Shown here in pieces: positions 1 through 9,705 of a stretch of 39,980 nucleotides of DNA; within the stretch, counting starts at the first letter, position 1; every line of letters begins with the position of its first letter. A program made the position numbers and the translations under genes. Origin of the DNA: Nitrospirota bacterium. Its GTDB lineage: Bacteria; Nitrospirota; Thermodesulfovibrionia; UBA6902. The notes beneath the pieces are model-generated. The model searched no databases and was not told where the DNA came from. It saw only the letters and a list, made by a program, of their open reading frames with translations. The stretch spans positions 1-39,980 of the forward strand of contig JACRMS010000002.1 of NCBI GenBank assembly GCA_016214845.1. Reading direction: 5' to 3'.

Positions 1-107
1 TATATATGGCAGCACTGGAACTCGATAAAAAATGGACCATGCCTCTCAGAGGATGGTCTCAAGTCTATTCTCAGATCGCTATATTGTTTGAGGATAGGAT
101 ACAGTGA
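1..107 (+). CDS. IS256-family transposase, C-terminal end only (cut by window edge)
   Basis: The first 107 bases read as the last 34 or so residues of an open frame that begins before the window and stops with TGA at 105-107. The tail contains KWTMPLRGWSQVYSQIAI followed by LFEDRI, the usual C-terminal signature of IS256-type (Mutator-like DDE) transposases, in which KWTMP, an aromatic residue and a QFAI-like stretch precede the stop. The terminal inverted repeat of the element should lie within the next few tens of bases, but I could not fix its end without the other end of the element. Whether the transposase is intact cannot be judged from here. Confidence 0.75.
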   Translation, partial: YMAALELDKKWTMPLRGWSQVYSQIAILFEDRIQ

Positions 108-372
108 AAATTGAACTTACACAGTTAGTGAGACAGTCTCGTGGCTTTTGCTCACAAAGTTGCAGTGTAAGTAATTCTGACTAAGGCGGCAGTTTTATTC
201 AATAATGGACTTCTCATGTTGAGGATTGTCGCTAAATATTCTCAGTATCAATTGCATTTCGAACTTATTGCTTTTTCGCATAAGTCAATAAATCTAAATA
301 TGTTCCATCGGGCTTGATTTCAACCGGAGATAGAGTTGTTCGGATCACTGGTTGAATCTTTACTATTGTTGA
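108..372. other. Gene-free stretch after the IS256 end
   Basis: No convincing reading frame, tRNA or strong hairpin is visible. The first part (about 108-145) probably contains the right end of the IS256-type element. The remainder is AT-rich sequence that meets the convergent end of the cupin gene. Confidence 0.5.
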
Positions 373-741
373 CTATTGGGATTCATCCCTGTGAACTGTT
401 TCAGGCGAGAAAGCCGGTAAACAGACAGCTATATATTCAGCTCCGCCTGGTTCAGGAGTACTGTATTGCACCCATTCGCCGCCCTGTACAATAACCGCTT
501 CTCCTTCCCGAACATCTATTGTCTGATTCTGTGTACTGACCCGTAGCACACCCCGCAAGACCAGAGTGTATTCGTTGAACTCAGGCTGCTGACCGGGCTC
601 GATCCATCCGGCGGGGCTTTTCATACGTGCGATGCTGACAGCATCTGTCTTTGAATTGACACGTCCTATGTATTCCCTTATCTCTTTCGGTTTGTTACCG
701 GATGCTGCTATTACGGTTGGCGCTTTGATCAAAATCGGCAT
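373..741 (-). CDS. Single-domain cupin protein
   Basis: A 122-residue protein whose centre and C-terminal half form a cupin barrel: EYTLVLRGVLRV resembles cupin motif 1, and VREGEAVIVQGGEWVQY supplies the Gly-rich turn and the second strand set. The usual metal-binding His residues of motif 1 are largely absent: the sequence has PEFNEYT where HxH is common. A ligand-binding or metal-poor role is therefore as likely as an enzyme. AGAGGGG lies 9 bases before the ATG. It is the last gene of the minus-strand run lipocalin - PPOX - cupin, 25 bases after the PPOX stop, so it is probably co-transcribed. The substrate is unknown. Confidence 0.75.
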   Translation of the reverse strand: MPILIKAPTVIAASGNKPKEIREYIGRVNSKTDAVSIARMKSPAGWIEPGQQPEFNEYTLVLRGVLRVSTQNQTIDVREGEAVIVQGGEWVQYSTPEPGGAEYIAVCLPAFSPETVHRDESQ

Positions 742-766
742 ATTGTATTACCCCTCTCAAAATACT

Positions 767-1159
767 TTATACATTAACCTGTCCGCTTCCTATAAGCGGC
801 AGTATCTTTTCAATACTGAAATGCACAAGATACTTTGGGCCTTTTTCCCTGTCCTCTTCGGGTGTCAAATTGCCCCTGGTCATTTTTGCTATAAGAGGAG
901 ATTCCGTCTCTTCCTTTATCTTTTTCAAATGCATTCTCAGGCCGCTGTATCCGGACCCGCTTTCGTGGAAGAGAAATGAAGCATACGGATTGGTTTGAAG
1001 ATTATGATGGGTCAGTTTTTGCCGCATTAAAAACGCGACAGTGCCGTCATCAAAAACATGCGGGCGTCCATAGATGGCAGAATTCACCTTTCCATCTGAA
1101 TCAGCGGTAGAAAGAACCCCTGTACCATGTGCACTCTCAAAATATTTTTTCAGGTCCAT
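767..1159 (-). CDS. PPOX-fold flavin-binding protein (copy 1 of a duplicated gene)
   Basis: This 130-residue protein fits the pyridoxamine 5'-phosphate oxidase-like split-barrel family, which binds FMN or F420 or occasionally haem and reduces or shields small substrates. The N-terminal TGVLSTADSDGKVNSAIYGRP and the following FLMRQKLTHHNL are typical of the family's first strands and cofactor-binding loop. AAAGGAG sits 5 bases before the ATG. It lies 10 bases after the lipocalin stop and 25 before the cupin start, in one operon. A second gene at 32481-32870 encodes a protein about 85% identical by hand count, which makes this half of a recent duplication. The substrate cannot be inferred. Confidence 0.8.
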   Translation of the reverse strand: MDLKKYFESAHGTGVLSTADSDGKVNSAIYGRPHVFDDGTVAFLMRQKLTHHNLQTNPYASFLFHESGSGYSGLRMHLKKIKEETESPLIAKMTRGNLTPEEDREKGPKYLVHFSIEKILPLIGSGQVNV

Positions 1160-1169
1160 TTTTTCTCCT

Positions 1170-1700
1170 TTATCTGGCAGTCCTTATCAGCCTTGAAGTA
1201 TCATAGTGCTGATCCTTGAGGCGGTTCAGTATTGCTTCGTAAACTGACTCATCCATAACCTGCGTTCTGCTCAGTATCCATAGGTATTGTCTGTCCGGAT
1301 GCCCGATAACGGCATATTCATAGTCCCTGCCGAGGTCTATTATCCAGTAAGCACCCGAAAAAGGCCAGAAGAAAGATACCTTCAGCTTCGCGTTCGTCTT
1401 TGAGTCAACAACCCACGCCTTGCCTTTTGCCGAGCGGAGCTTGCCAGGTTCTGCCTCTTCATAGCATTCGTTCAATACAGAGAGTTTTCCGTCATCTCTT
1501 AATGCATATGTAGCCCTGCTGCCGGCGCAGCCATTCTGAAACTTGTGAGGATACCTCGCTATCTCATACCACATGCCTGTATAGCGGCTGAGATCAACAA
1601 ATGGAACGACCTGTAATGGAGGGGCCGTATCTTTCATATGCATACATGAGGTCATAATAAATATAGGGACAAATATTAATATCCGTTTTAGGGTATACAT
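1170..1700 (-). CDS. blc: Outer-membrane lipoprotein lipocalin (Blc-like)
   Basis: A 176-residue precursor with a hydrophobic N-terminus ending in a lipobox at Cys19 (IMTSC), so it is predicted to be lipidated and sent to the outer membrane. The lipocalin signature GMWYEIARYP (Gly-x-Trp) follows at about residues 42-51, then the disulphide-type Cys of QNGCAG and NECYEE. The C-terminal DYEYAVIGHPDRQYLWILSR is the conserved second and third lipocalin region. Family members bind fatty acids or lysophospholipids and act in envelope maintenance or stress. Its length is normal for Blc. It sits between the small Cys-rich gene (35 bases upstream) and the PPOX gene (10 bases downstream). The corresponding block near 32.9 kb lacks it. 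Confidence 0.9.
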   Translation of the reverse strand: MYTLKRILIFVPIFIMTSCMHMKDTAPPLQVVPFVDLSRYTGMWYEIARYPHKFQNGCAGSRATYALRDDGKLSVLNECYEEAEPGKLRSAKGKAWVVDSKTNAKLKVSFFWPFSGAYWIIDLGRDYEYAVIGHPDRQYLWILSRTQVMDESVYEAILNRLKDQHYDTSRLIRTAR

Positions 1701-1735
1701 TTCTTCACCAGCCCGGTGAATTACTTTTCAGACTG

Positions 1736-1894
1736 TCAGCAGCCGGGCTCATCGGGATGCCCGCAGCAGCTCCGCCGCTTGATTATCTTAATTGCATTGT
1801 TCCGAAGCAGAGAGGTGATCTTCCTGCCAAGCGGCATCTGTGCTTTCAGATTTGAAATAAATTCTTTTATGTCCGGTTTCTGGTCTTCGCACAT
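1736..1894 (-). CDS. Small Cys-rich basic protein (52 aa), function unknown
   Basis: A minus-strand frame just upstream of the lipocalin encodes 52 residues from ATG 1894, ending in the motif RRSCCGHPDEPGC. The frame stays open upstream to a possible CTG start at 1933. The upstream residues LKEEIVK are also kept in the duplicated block near 32.9 kb, which suggests that they are, or were, translated. The body is basic and amphipathic (LRNNAIKIIKRR) with a C-terminal CC-x-H-x5-C cluster that could bind metal. No strong ribosome site is visible for either start. It probably leads the lipocalin-PPOX-cupin operon. I cannot name a family with certainty. Confidence 0.6.
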   Translation of the reverse strand: MCEDQKPDIKEFISNLKAQMPLGRKITSLLRNNAIKIIKRRSCCGHPDEPGC

Positions 1895-1977
1895 AATCTC
1901 AGATATACTGCTTTTAACGATTTCTTCTTTCAGATAAGAACATTATATCGTATAATTTCCATAAGGCAATACAGAAA

Positions 1978-2457
1978 ATGGTTATCAGTGAATCAATACT
2001 TATCAATGCTCCGCTTAAGCAGGTTTGGGATACGTTTACAGACCTTACCTGCTGGCGGGACTGGAGCTCTGTTCTCAGCAATGTTTCATTTGAAAATGAG
2101 AGGCTGACAGAGGGAAAAAGCTTTAAATTTTGCATTCGCCCATTTTCATTTCCAATGAATATAGAGCCGGTAGTGGAAGAACTGGTGACGGGGCAGAGGC
2201 TTGTATGGTCGGGCACAAAGCACGGAATTACGGCGCGTCACGAATTTATCTTTGAAGAGAAGAACGGGAAAACGCTTCTAACAAGCCGGGAAATATTTAA
2301 GCTGAACTGGCTCAAAAGAATCTTCTTTCATGTCCCGAAAAAGCGCCTTCACAAACTCTCGGTAATAATGCTGAGGGACCTGAAGCACGCTTGTGAAAAC
2401 AATTCAATACCTGAAAATACATCTGAGGACGGACTGTGGAAGAGAAGATCAAATTAG
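1978..2457 (+). CDS. SRPBCC-fold (START/polyketide cyclase-like) protein
   Basis: A 159-residue protein with the SRPBCC helix-grip start ILINAPLKQVWDTFTDLTCWRDW (first strand, first helix and the WxxW turn) and a later RHEFIFEEKNGKTLLTSRE strand pair. Such proteins bind hydrophobic ligands in a deep pocket; no catalytic residues can be assigned. It is transcribed divergently from the small Cys-rich gene, with only about 40-80 bases between starts, and overlaps the next gene by 22 bases, so the two are translationally coupled. The first 15 codons recur as a remnant at 33139-33184 in the duplicated block. The ribosome site is weak (AAGGCA). Confidence 0.8.
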   Translation: MVISESILINAPLKQVWDTFTDLTCWRDWSSVLSNVSFENERLTEGKSFKFCIRPFSFPMNIEPVVEELVTGQRLVWSGTKHGITARHEFIFEEKNGKTLLTSREIFKLNWLKRIFFHVPKKRLHKLSVIMLRDLKHACENNSIPENTSEDGLWKRRSN

Positions 2458-3386
2458 GAATAAGCCGGTGTCTCCTTGGTGAGAATGTCCGGTATGACGG
2501 CGGGCACAAGCTCGATCATTATTTTAAAGAGACGCTCGGCATGTATGTCGAATGGGTGGGGGTCTGTCCGGAAGTTGAGTATGGACTTCCTGTGCCGAGA
2601 GAGGCGATGCGCCTTGTCGGCGATGCGGCGTCCCCGCGTCTCTTGACCATCAGGACAAAGATAGACCATACGGATGGGATGAAGCGATGGGCGGACAAGA
2701 GGCTTAAAGAACTCGAAAAGGAGAACCTGTGCGGCTTCATCTTCAAAAGCAGATCGCCGAGTTCAGGCATAAGGGGTGTAAAGGTGTATGGCGAAACAGG
2801 CGTTAGTTCAAAGAGCGGTGCGGGGATATTTGGCGGCGCCTTTTTAAAACATTTTCCCCTTCTGCCTGCTGAAGATGACGGGAGGCTTCAGGACCCTCAG
2901 TTGAGAGAGAATTTCATTGAAAGGATTTTTGTTTACAGAAGATGGCTGGACTTTATTGCTGATGACAGGTCGCTGAAAGGGCTTGTCTCATTTCATACTG
3001 ACCATAAGCTCCTGCTCATGGCGCACAGCACTGAACATTACAGGAAACTCGGGAAACTTGTCGCAGAGGGGAAAAAATACAATCGCGATGAACTTCTCTA
3101 TGAATACATAAGGCAGATGATGGATGGGCTTAAACTTCTGGCCACAGTAAAAAAGAACACAAATGTCCTCATGCACATCATGGGGTATTTCAGGAACGAT
3201 CTTTCCGGAGAAGAGAAACAGGAGTTGATAGAGATTATTAATAATTATCATCAGGGACTCATCCCCCTCATTGTCCCGGTAACTCTTCTAAGGCACTATG
3301 TCAATAAATTTGACGAGCCCTATTTAAAGAGGCAGTATTATCTCAATCCACACCCACTGGAGCTGATGCTGAGAAATCATGTGTAG
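2436..3386 (+). CDS. DUF523-DUF1722 (YbgA-like) protein
   Basis: A 316-residue two-domain protein. Residues 1-150 match DUF523: SRCLLGENVRYDGGHK, CPEVEYGLPVPRE and FKSRSPSSG carry its conserved Cys and Arg positions. Residues about 175-310 match DUF1722 (YbgA), with HTDHKLLLMAHS and the C-terminal LNPHPLELMLRNHV. In many bacteria the same fusion sits beside photolyase or stress genes; its biochemical role is not established. The start is GTG at 2436, inside the previous gene, chosen because GAGG precedes it at good spacing and the next residues match the family. A photolyase gene does occur about 3 kb away, though on the other strand. Confidence 0.85.
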   Translation: MEEKIKLGISRCLLGENVRYDGGHKLDHYFKETLGMYVEWVGVCPEVEYGLPVPREAMRLVGDAASPRLLTIRTKIDHTDGMKRWADKRLKELEKENLCGFIFKSRSPSSGIRGVKVYGETGVSSKSGAGIFGGAFLKHFPLLPAEDDGRLQDPQLRENFIERIFVYRRWLDFIADDRSLKGLVSFHTDHKLLLMAHSTEHYRKLGKLVAEGKKYNRDELLYEYIRQMMDGLKLLATVKKNTNVLMHIMGYFRNDLSGEEKQELIEIINNYHQGLIPLIVPVTLLRHYVNKFDEPYLKRQYYLNPHPLELMLRNHV

Positions 3387-3424
3387 ATGGGACAAAAAAT
3401 GGGGACATGGAGCCGGTTTCCCAA

Positions 3425-5641
<2,217 letters not shown>

Positions 5642-5656
5642 TTAAGGACACAGAGC

Positions 5657-5676
5657 GTGTCTGAAAACTTAGACAC
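5657..5676. promoter_or_regulatory. Inverted repeat in the katG leader (possible operator)
   Basis: GTGTCT at 5657-5662 and its exact complement AGACAC at 5671-5676 are separated by 8 bases, ending 37 bases upstream of the katG start codon. A second weaker pair (CACC/GGTG at 5684-5698) follows. A repressor site or an mRNA hairpin is possible. It does not closely match a Fur/PerR box. Confidence 0.4.
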
Positions 5677-5734
5677 CTGAAGTCACCTGTTGATGGTGTC
5701 ACGAGAATATAAGTTTGTTACATCGTTAAAGGCA

Positions 5735-5762
5735 ATTGTACTACTTATGGTCGTAAAGTCAA
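5735..5762 (-). promoter_or_regulatory. Sigma-70-type promoter for katG
   Basis: Read on the minus strand, TTGACT (5762-5757) is followed after 16 bases by TACAAT (5740-5735). Both hexamers match the vegetative consensus at five of six positions. Transcription would begin near 5728 and give a leader of roughly 108 bases that contains the inverted repeat at 5657-5676. Confidence 0.55.
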
Positions 5763-5900
5763 CAAAGGACAAAAAAGTGGACACATCCCCTGTTTTTACT
5801 ATCATTTTACTTTTTCGGTATGCCTGGAGACTTCAATAAAAAATCCATCTGAAATTGCTTTTCTATGTTACTAACTGTGCGGGTCCGGGCTTGAAGCAGC

Positions 5901-6401
5901 TCACCACGAATATTCACTCACAACCTGGAACGAGCTTACATGGATACATTTGCTTATTTTCACAAGTATCAGTGCTGTTGAAGAAGCGTTTACAAATGCC
6001 CTGAGCCGGGGATGCTTATTAGTGAATATTTCAGCAAGCTCATCTCTCCCGGCTCCTTGCCTGATTACTTTTGCACTTCCTGAAATTGAAATCAATTCTG
6101 TCTTCATATAATCACCTGCAGTATTTGAGCGGGTATCGATCAGGAGAGATACATTCCTGTTTTTTGCAATATTACTGAACTTTTTTGTTTTACGCGGGGT
6201 AGCAAACACAAGCCCTTTCATGTCAGGGGTGACTGCAAATGCTACCAATGACGTATACGGTTCATTATCAGATGCGGTTGCGAGCACGGCGTGAGGCTGT
6301 TTCCTGTTCAATACGGCAAGCCTGCCCGGCACGTCCTCAGAGCCCTGTTTGACCGTAACAGGAATTGCTTTGCTGACACTTTTTGTTTTTTTAGTTATCA
6401 T
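5901..6401 (-). CDS. PPOX-fold flavin-binding protein (distinct from the 767/32481 pair)
   Basis: A 166-residue member of the PPOX-like split-barrel family. The core HAVLATASDNEPYTSLVAFAVTPD and FATPRKTKKFSNIAKNRNVSLLID follow the order strand - cofactor loop - T/RKxxN-I helix - strand seen in FMN-binding members. An ISISGSAKVI strand follows. It is only remotely like the two PPOX proteins elsewhere in this window. Its ATG overlaps the end of the photolyase gene by 11 bases, so it is co-translated with it. The position suggests a flavin- or deazaflavin-linked role near the photolyase, but that is inference from context. Confidence 0.8.
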   Translation of the reverse strand: MITKKTKSVSKAIPVTVKQGSEDVPGRLAVLNRKQPHAVLATASDNEPYTSLVAFAVTPDMKGLVFATPRKTKKFSNIAKNRNVSLLIDTRSNTAGDYMKTELISISGSAKVIRQGAGRDELAEIFTNKHPRLRAFVNASSTALILVKISKCIHVSSFQVVSEYSW

Positions 6402-7734
6402 TTTGTGTTATATACGCCCGTACATCAAATTTACCTTTACAGCCATTATAGCTCATATAACGTATCTTGCCGAATATCCTGCGGTCATTCCATGCCCTGT
6501 CATGTACCCCCCCGATGCTCCATGCAATCCCTGTATACCCGTTCGGATCGCGTCCGTCAAGTTCGTATTTGTCATTAAGATGAATAGCGGTCTCAAGCGC
6601 TTCTTCAGGAGATGAAGACCATTCAAGTATTTTCTTCGCCCAGTACATTCTCATATAACCATGCATCTTTCCCCGCTTTACCATTTCCATCTGCGCCGCG
6701 TTCCAGAGGTCATCATGAGTTTGCGCGTTCTCGAACTTCTTTAATGAATAAATATACTCACGCCTGTCCTTCCTGTGAGCATTGAGCGAGCGCTGAGACC
6801 ATTCCGGGAAACCCGCGAATGAATCATAGTGATCATTGTAATAACAAAAATTATCGGACAGTTCCCGCCTCACGATCAGTTCCTCAAGAAAAGCCTCTTT
6901 GGATTTTGCCGGGCAATCCGCGTTATCCGCCTCAAGCGCTGCCCTCTGGGCAGACAACTGTCCGAAGTGCAGATACGGTGAAAGGTTAGACTGCCCGTCT
7001 CTGGACGGGTCATTTCTCATATCAGCATATTGCGGCAGTTTTTTATTAATAAAAATTTTCAATGCTTTCAAAGCTGCCTTTTCACCCGGAACGATCCAGT
7101 CTGCCTCAGATACTGAATGGTCTGTATTCAGGGTCTTAATCGCCTTTTCCCAATCAACATCAGAAAGGCGTCTGGTCAACGTAAAAGGATGTTTTCTGAT
7201 CTTCGGGAAGTCTTCAAGGAATTCAGACAGCGCCCTCATTATCTTTGGCCTGAATGTGTATGCTGCGTATTCCTGCTTGGGTGACGCGATCCAGCAGGGC
7301 ACGATATTATGAGCGTCAACCTCATATAATGGAATGTTTATCTTTAGCGAGGCATTGTCTTTCCATTTCCTCTTGATCCTCAGAGGATCAAAATCGGTGA
7401 TAAGAACGCTGCTATTATTTCTTGTGATAAAAGAAGGAATCTCTTCTTCCGGATTACCGGCAAGCAGATGAAAGTAGATATTCTTCTTTCTAAGTGTTGA
7501 GTCGACTTCCCGCAGCCCTCTTAGCATAAAGCCGTAATGCCGGATCGTCGCGTTTAGAAAAGAAGGCGCCAGACAGAAGACAACGGCAAGCGGTGCTTTA
7601 CGTTCTATCGCTGTTTGCTGGGCGAACAGGAGCGCCCAGTTGTCCTGTACACGCTGGTCACGGCTCATCCAGTAAACAACGGGGCCTGTTCCGCCTTTTC
7701 CATCCTTGTTGATTCTTGCCCGTTTCTGATTCAT
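6391..7734 (-). CDS. phr: Class II CPD photolyase
   Basis: A 447-residue light-driven repair enzyme that splits cyclobutane pyrimidine dimers using FADH-. Class II hallmarks are clear: VYWMSRDQRVQDNWAL near the N-terminus (antenna/Rossmann domain), the middle LSPYLHFGQLSAQRAALE, and the C-terminal block ELDGRDPNGYTGIAWSIGG followed by HDRAW, which contains FAD and DNA-lesion contacts. It is of full length. It sits 23 bases after the membrane-protein stop and overlaps the following PPOX gene, forming a three-gene minus-strand operon. No good ribosome site precedes the ATG, so coupling to the upstream gene is likely. Confidence 0.95.
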   Translation of the reverse strand: MNQKRARINKDGKGGTGPVVYWMSRDQRVQDNWALLFAQQTAIERKAPLAVVFCLAPSFLNATIRHYGFMLRGLREVDSTLRKKNIYFHLLAGNPEEEIPSFITRNNSSVLITDFDPLRIKRKWKDNASLKINIPLYEVDAHNIVPCWIASPKQEYAAYTFRPKIMRALSEFLEDFPKIRKHPFTLTRRLSDVDWEKAIKTLNTDHSVSEADWIVPGEKAALKALKIFINKKLPQYADMRNDPSRDGQSNLSPYLHFGQLSAQRAALEADNADCPAKSKEAFLEELIVRRELSDNFCYYNDHYDSFAGFPEWSQRSLNAHRKDRREYIYSLKKFENAQTHDDLWNAAQMEMVKRGKMHGYMRMYWAKKILEWSSSPEEALETAIHLNDKYELDGRDPNGYTGIAWSIGGVHDRAWNDRRIFGKIRYMSYNGCKGKFDVRAYITQNDN

Positions 7735-7757
7735 TATTTATTACAAGACAGAATGTT

Positions 7758-8255
7758 TCACTTCACCATAACGAGATACCACACTAACAAGAAGACTTCG
7801 CTCCACCACCCGATGAATGACACAATAAAACTTAATACAATCTTAACCTGAAGGGAATCAGGCAAAAGTTCACCTGCCCTGCCTTCACGTTCACGCTTCA
7901 GGATATAAGGGCTTACGTAAAAAGAAAGAAACAATCCATTCAAAACAAGCGCAACCGCTATGATCGCCTGCAGTAACGGTATCCCGGCGAGACCGCTGTC
8001 ACGATAAGTTATAAGTGCCCCTGAAGTTGCCAGGAACAGGCCTATCCATATCAATGGCTTGGTGACCTTATGCGTCCTGGTCGTAGCTTCTGTCCAGTAT
8101 GCTGATCTCCTTCCCAGCGCACCATGTATATCAATGACAGTTACCGCTCCTAAACCAACAATGAATCCTGCAATGAATATAAAAATACCGATGATATCAA
8201 GCCATGGGACCGGTCTGCTGTCAGTTTGCAATGCTGTAAAAAGCAAGCTTTCCAT
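7758..8255 (-). CDS. Four-helix integral membrane protein, function unknown
   Basis: A 165-residue protein with four predicted membrane helices at about residues 21-42, 67-84, 92-114 and 138-162. The loop between helices 1 and 2 carries conserved-looking polar residues (IDIHGALGRRSAYWTEATTRTHKVTKP). Two His residues there (44 and 62) could ligate haem or metal, but I cannot confirm it. A GGAGGG site lies 9 bases before the ATG. It heads the operon with the photolyase and the PPOX protein, and its promoter should lie in the 124-base divergent gap before the NmrA-like gene. I do not recognise a named family. Confidence 0.75.
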   Translation of the reverse strand: MESLLFTALQTDSRPVPWLDIIGIFIFIAGFIVGLGAVTVIDIHGALGRRSAYWTEATTRTHKVTKPLIWIGLFLATSGALITYRDSGLAGIPLLQAIIAVALVLNGLFLSFYVSPYILKREREGRAGELLPDSLQVKIVLSFIVSFIGWWSEVFLLVWYLVMVK

Positions 8256-8379
8256 TTGTTCAGCCCTCCCTCACATGATGCGAAAAAATATAAATTGCCT
8301 GTTCAACTAAATCTTATCAGCTTTATGATCTGATTTCCATTCTATTTGTAAATTACATGTCATGTGATACACTTATATC

Positions 8380-9348
8380 ATGAACGATCTATCCTTCACT
8401 CCTGAAGACAGAGTGCTTGTCCTCGGTGCAACCGGGTTTATCGGGAGCAGACTAATAAAGGTGCTTGCAAAAAAGGACATCAAAATGCGCCTCCTTGTGC
8501 GCAGTACTTCAAAAGCTTCCGCCCTTGTTCCAAAGAACTCCGATATAGAGATCATCGAAGGAGACATTCTGAAAAATGAGAATCTCGGGGAAGCCATGAA
8601 GGGCATTCATTCCGCGTATTATCTAATTCACTCCATGGGAGGTAAACTCTTCTCACAACGCTTGGATTTTGCTGAGAAGGACAAACAGGCTGCGGGGAAC
8701 TTGGTTAAGGCATCGGACACTGCAGGGCTTAAGCGGATCATATATCTCGGCGGTCTCGGTGAGACCGGAGACAATCTCTCGGATCATCTTAGGAGCAGAT
8801 TGGATGTCGCAAAGATACTCTCTAAAGGGAAAGCCGGAGTAACATTCCTTCGCGCCGCTGTAATAATCGGCGCGGGAGGCGCATCTTATGAAATGCTGCG
8901 CTATCTCGTGGAGCGTTTGCCGGTCATGGTGACTCCCCGCTGGATTGACACAAAGATCCAGCCTGTAGCCGTCCGTGATGTTCTCGACTATCTCGTTGGT
9001 TGTCTGCTGAATCCGGACACAGCAGGAAAAACATTCGATATCGGGGGACCGGAGATTCTTACCTACAGGGAAATGATGAACCAGTATGCGGAGGCGCGGG
9101 GGATCACAAAGAGATTGATTATAACTATTCCGCTTTTGACCCCGAAGCTTTCTTCATACTGGGTAGACCTCGTAACACCGGTGCCAGCGGGCATTGCCCA
9201 TCCGCTTATCGAGGGATTGAAGAATGAGGTCATCTGCAGGGATAACAGAATAGATGAATTCTTTCCCATAGAGAAAACTCCTTTTCGGGAGGCTATTAAG
9301 ATCGCTATTTCCGAAGAAAAGACAGGGCCGGGAGTTACAGGGTTTTAA
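8380..9348 (+). CDS. NmrA/YbjT-like NAD(P)-binding atypical short-chain reductase
   Basis: A 322-residue Rossmann protein. The dinucleotide motif VLVLGATGFIGSRL (Gly16, Gly19, Gly22) opens the fold, EGDIL marks the end of the third strand, and AYYLIHSMGG takes the place of the usual SDR catalytic stretch, as in YbjT and NDUFA9-like relatives. YbjT itself continues with an SRPBCC-type (DUF2867) tail of about 150 residues that is missing here; the protein ends after TPFREAIKIAI. Family members bind NAD(P)H and often act in quinone or respiratory-complex contexts. No Shine-Dalgarno is visible before the ATG, and a TATATC-like element ends at the start codon, so a leaderless transcript is possible. 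Confidence 0.8.
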   Translation: MNDLSFTPEDRVLVLGATGFIGSRLIKVLAKKDIKMRLLVRSTSKASALVPKNSDIEIIEGDILKNENLGEAMKGIHSAYYLIHSMGGKLFSQRLDFAEKDKQAAGNLVKASDTAGLKRIIYLGGLGETGDNLSDHLRSRLDVAKILSKGKAGVTFLRAAVIIGAGGASYEMLRYLVERLPVMVTPRWIDTKIQPVAVRDVLDYLVGCLLNPDTAGKTFDIGGPEILTYREMMNQYAEARGITKRLIITIPLLTPKLSSYWVDLVTPVPAGIAHPLIEGLKNEVICRDNRIDEFFPIEKTPFREAIKIAISEEKTGPGVTGF

Positions 9349-9705
9349 CATCATATCAATCCGCCTCCCTAATATTCATTTACTTCATCATTCCGGACTA
9401 TTGATTATTTGGTGTGATAGTTAGTCATGCATCTCTTAACAATCAAAATTCTTTACACGCTCGCTTTGTTAGCAGAAGCAACTTTCCTTCGATTGAATGA
9501 GAATCACTCTTTTAACCTGTTATCATCGAATATAAAGTCCCCACAGATTACTGACTTGCAGGTATTATGAATAACAGCGAGCATTGCTGAAACGTCACGA
9601 TATCCGGCAGATATCGTTGACCATCAATCTGTAATTCAAATTGACAATAGCTTGGGGGATTTCGATGGATTTGATATATCAGAAAACTCACGTTCATGCC
9701 GAATC
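9349..9705. other. Gene-free convergent gap with a palindrome and a Fur-like site
   Basis: There is no credible gene in these 357 bases. ACGATATC at 9597-9604 is mirrored exactly by GATATCGT at 9610-9617 around a 5-base spacer. AATGAGAATCACTCTT at 9496-9511 matches 12 of 16 bases of the core Fur-box consensus, but no iron gene follows. The stretch borders the 3' end of the integrase gene and may be scar sequence from a lost insertion. Confidence 0.4.

Noticed and set aside
9496-9511. Fur-box-like site as an active operator
   Set aside because: No gene starts within a plausible distance on either strand; kept only as a note on the gap.
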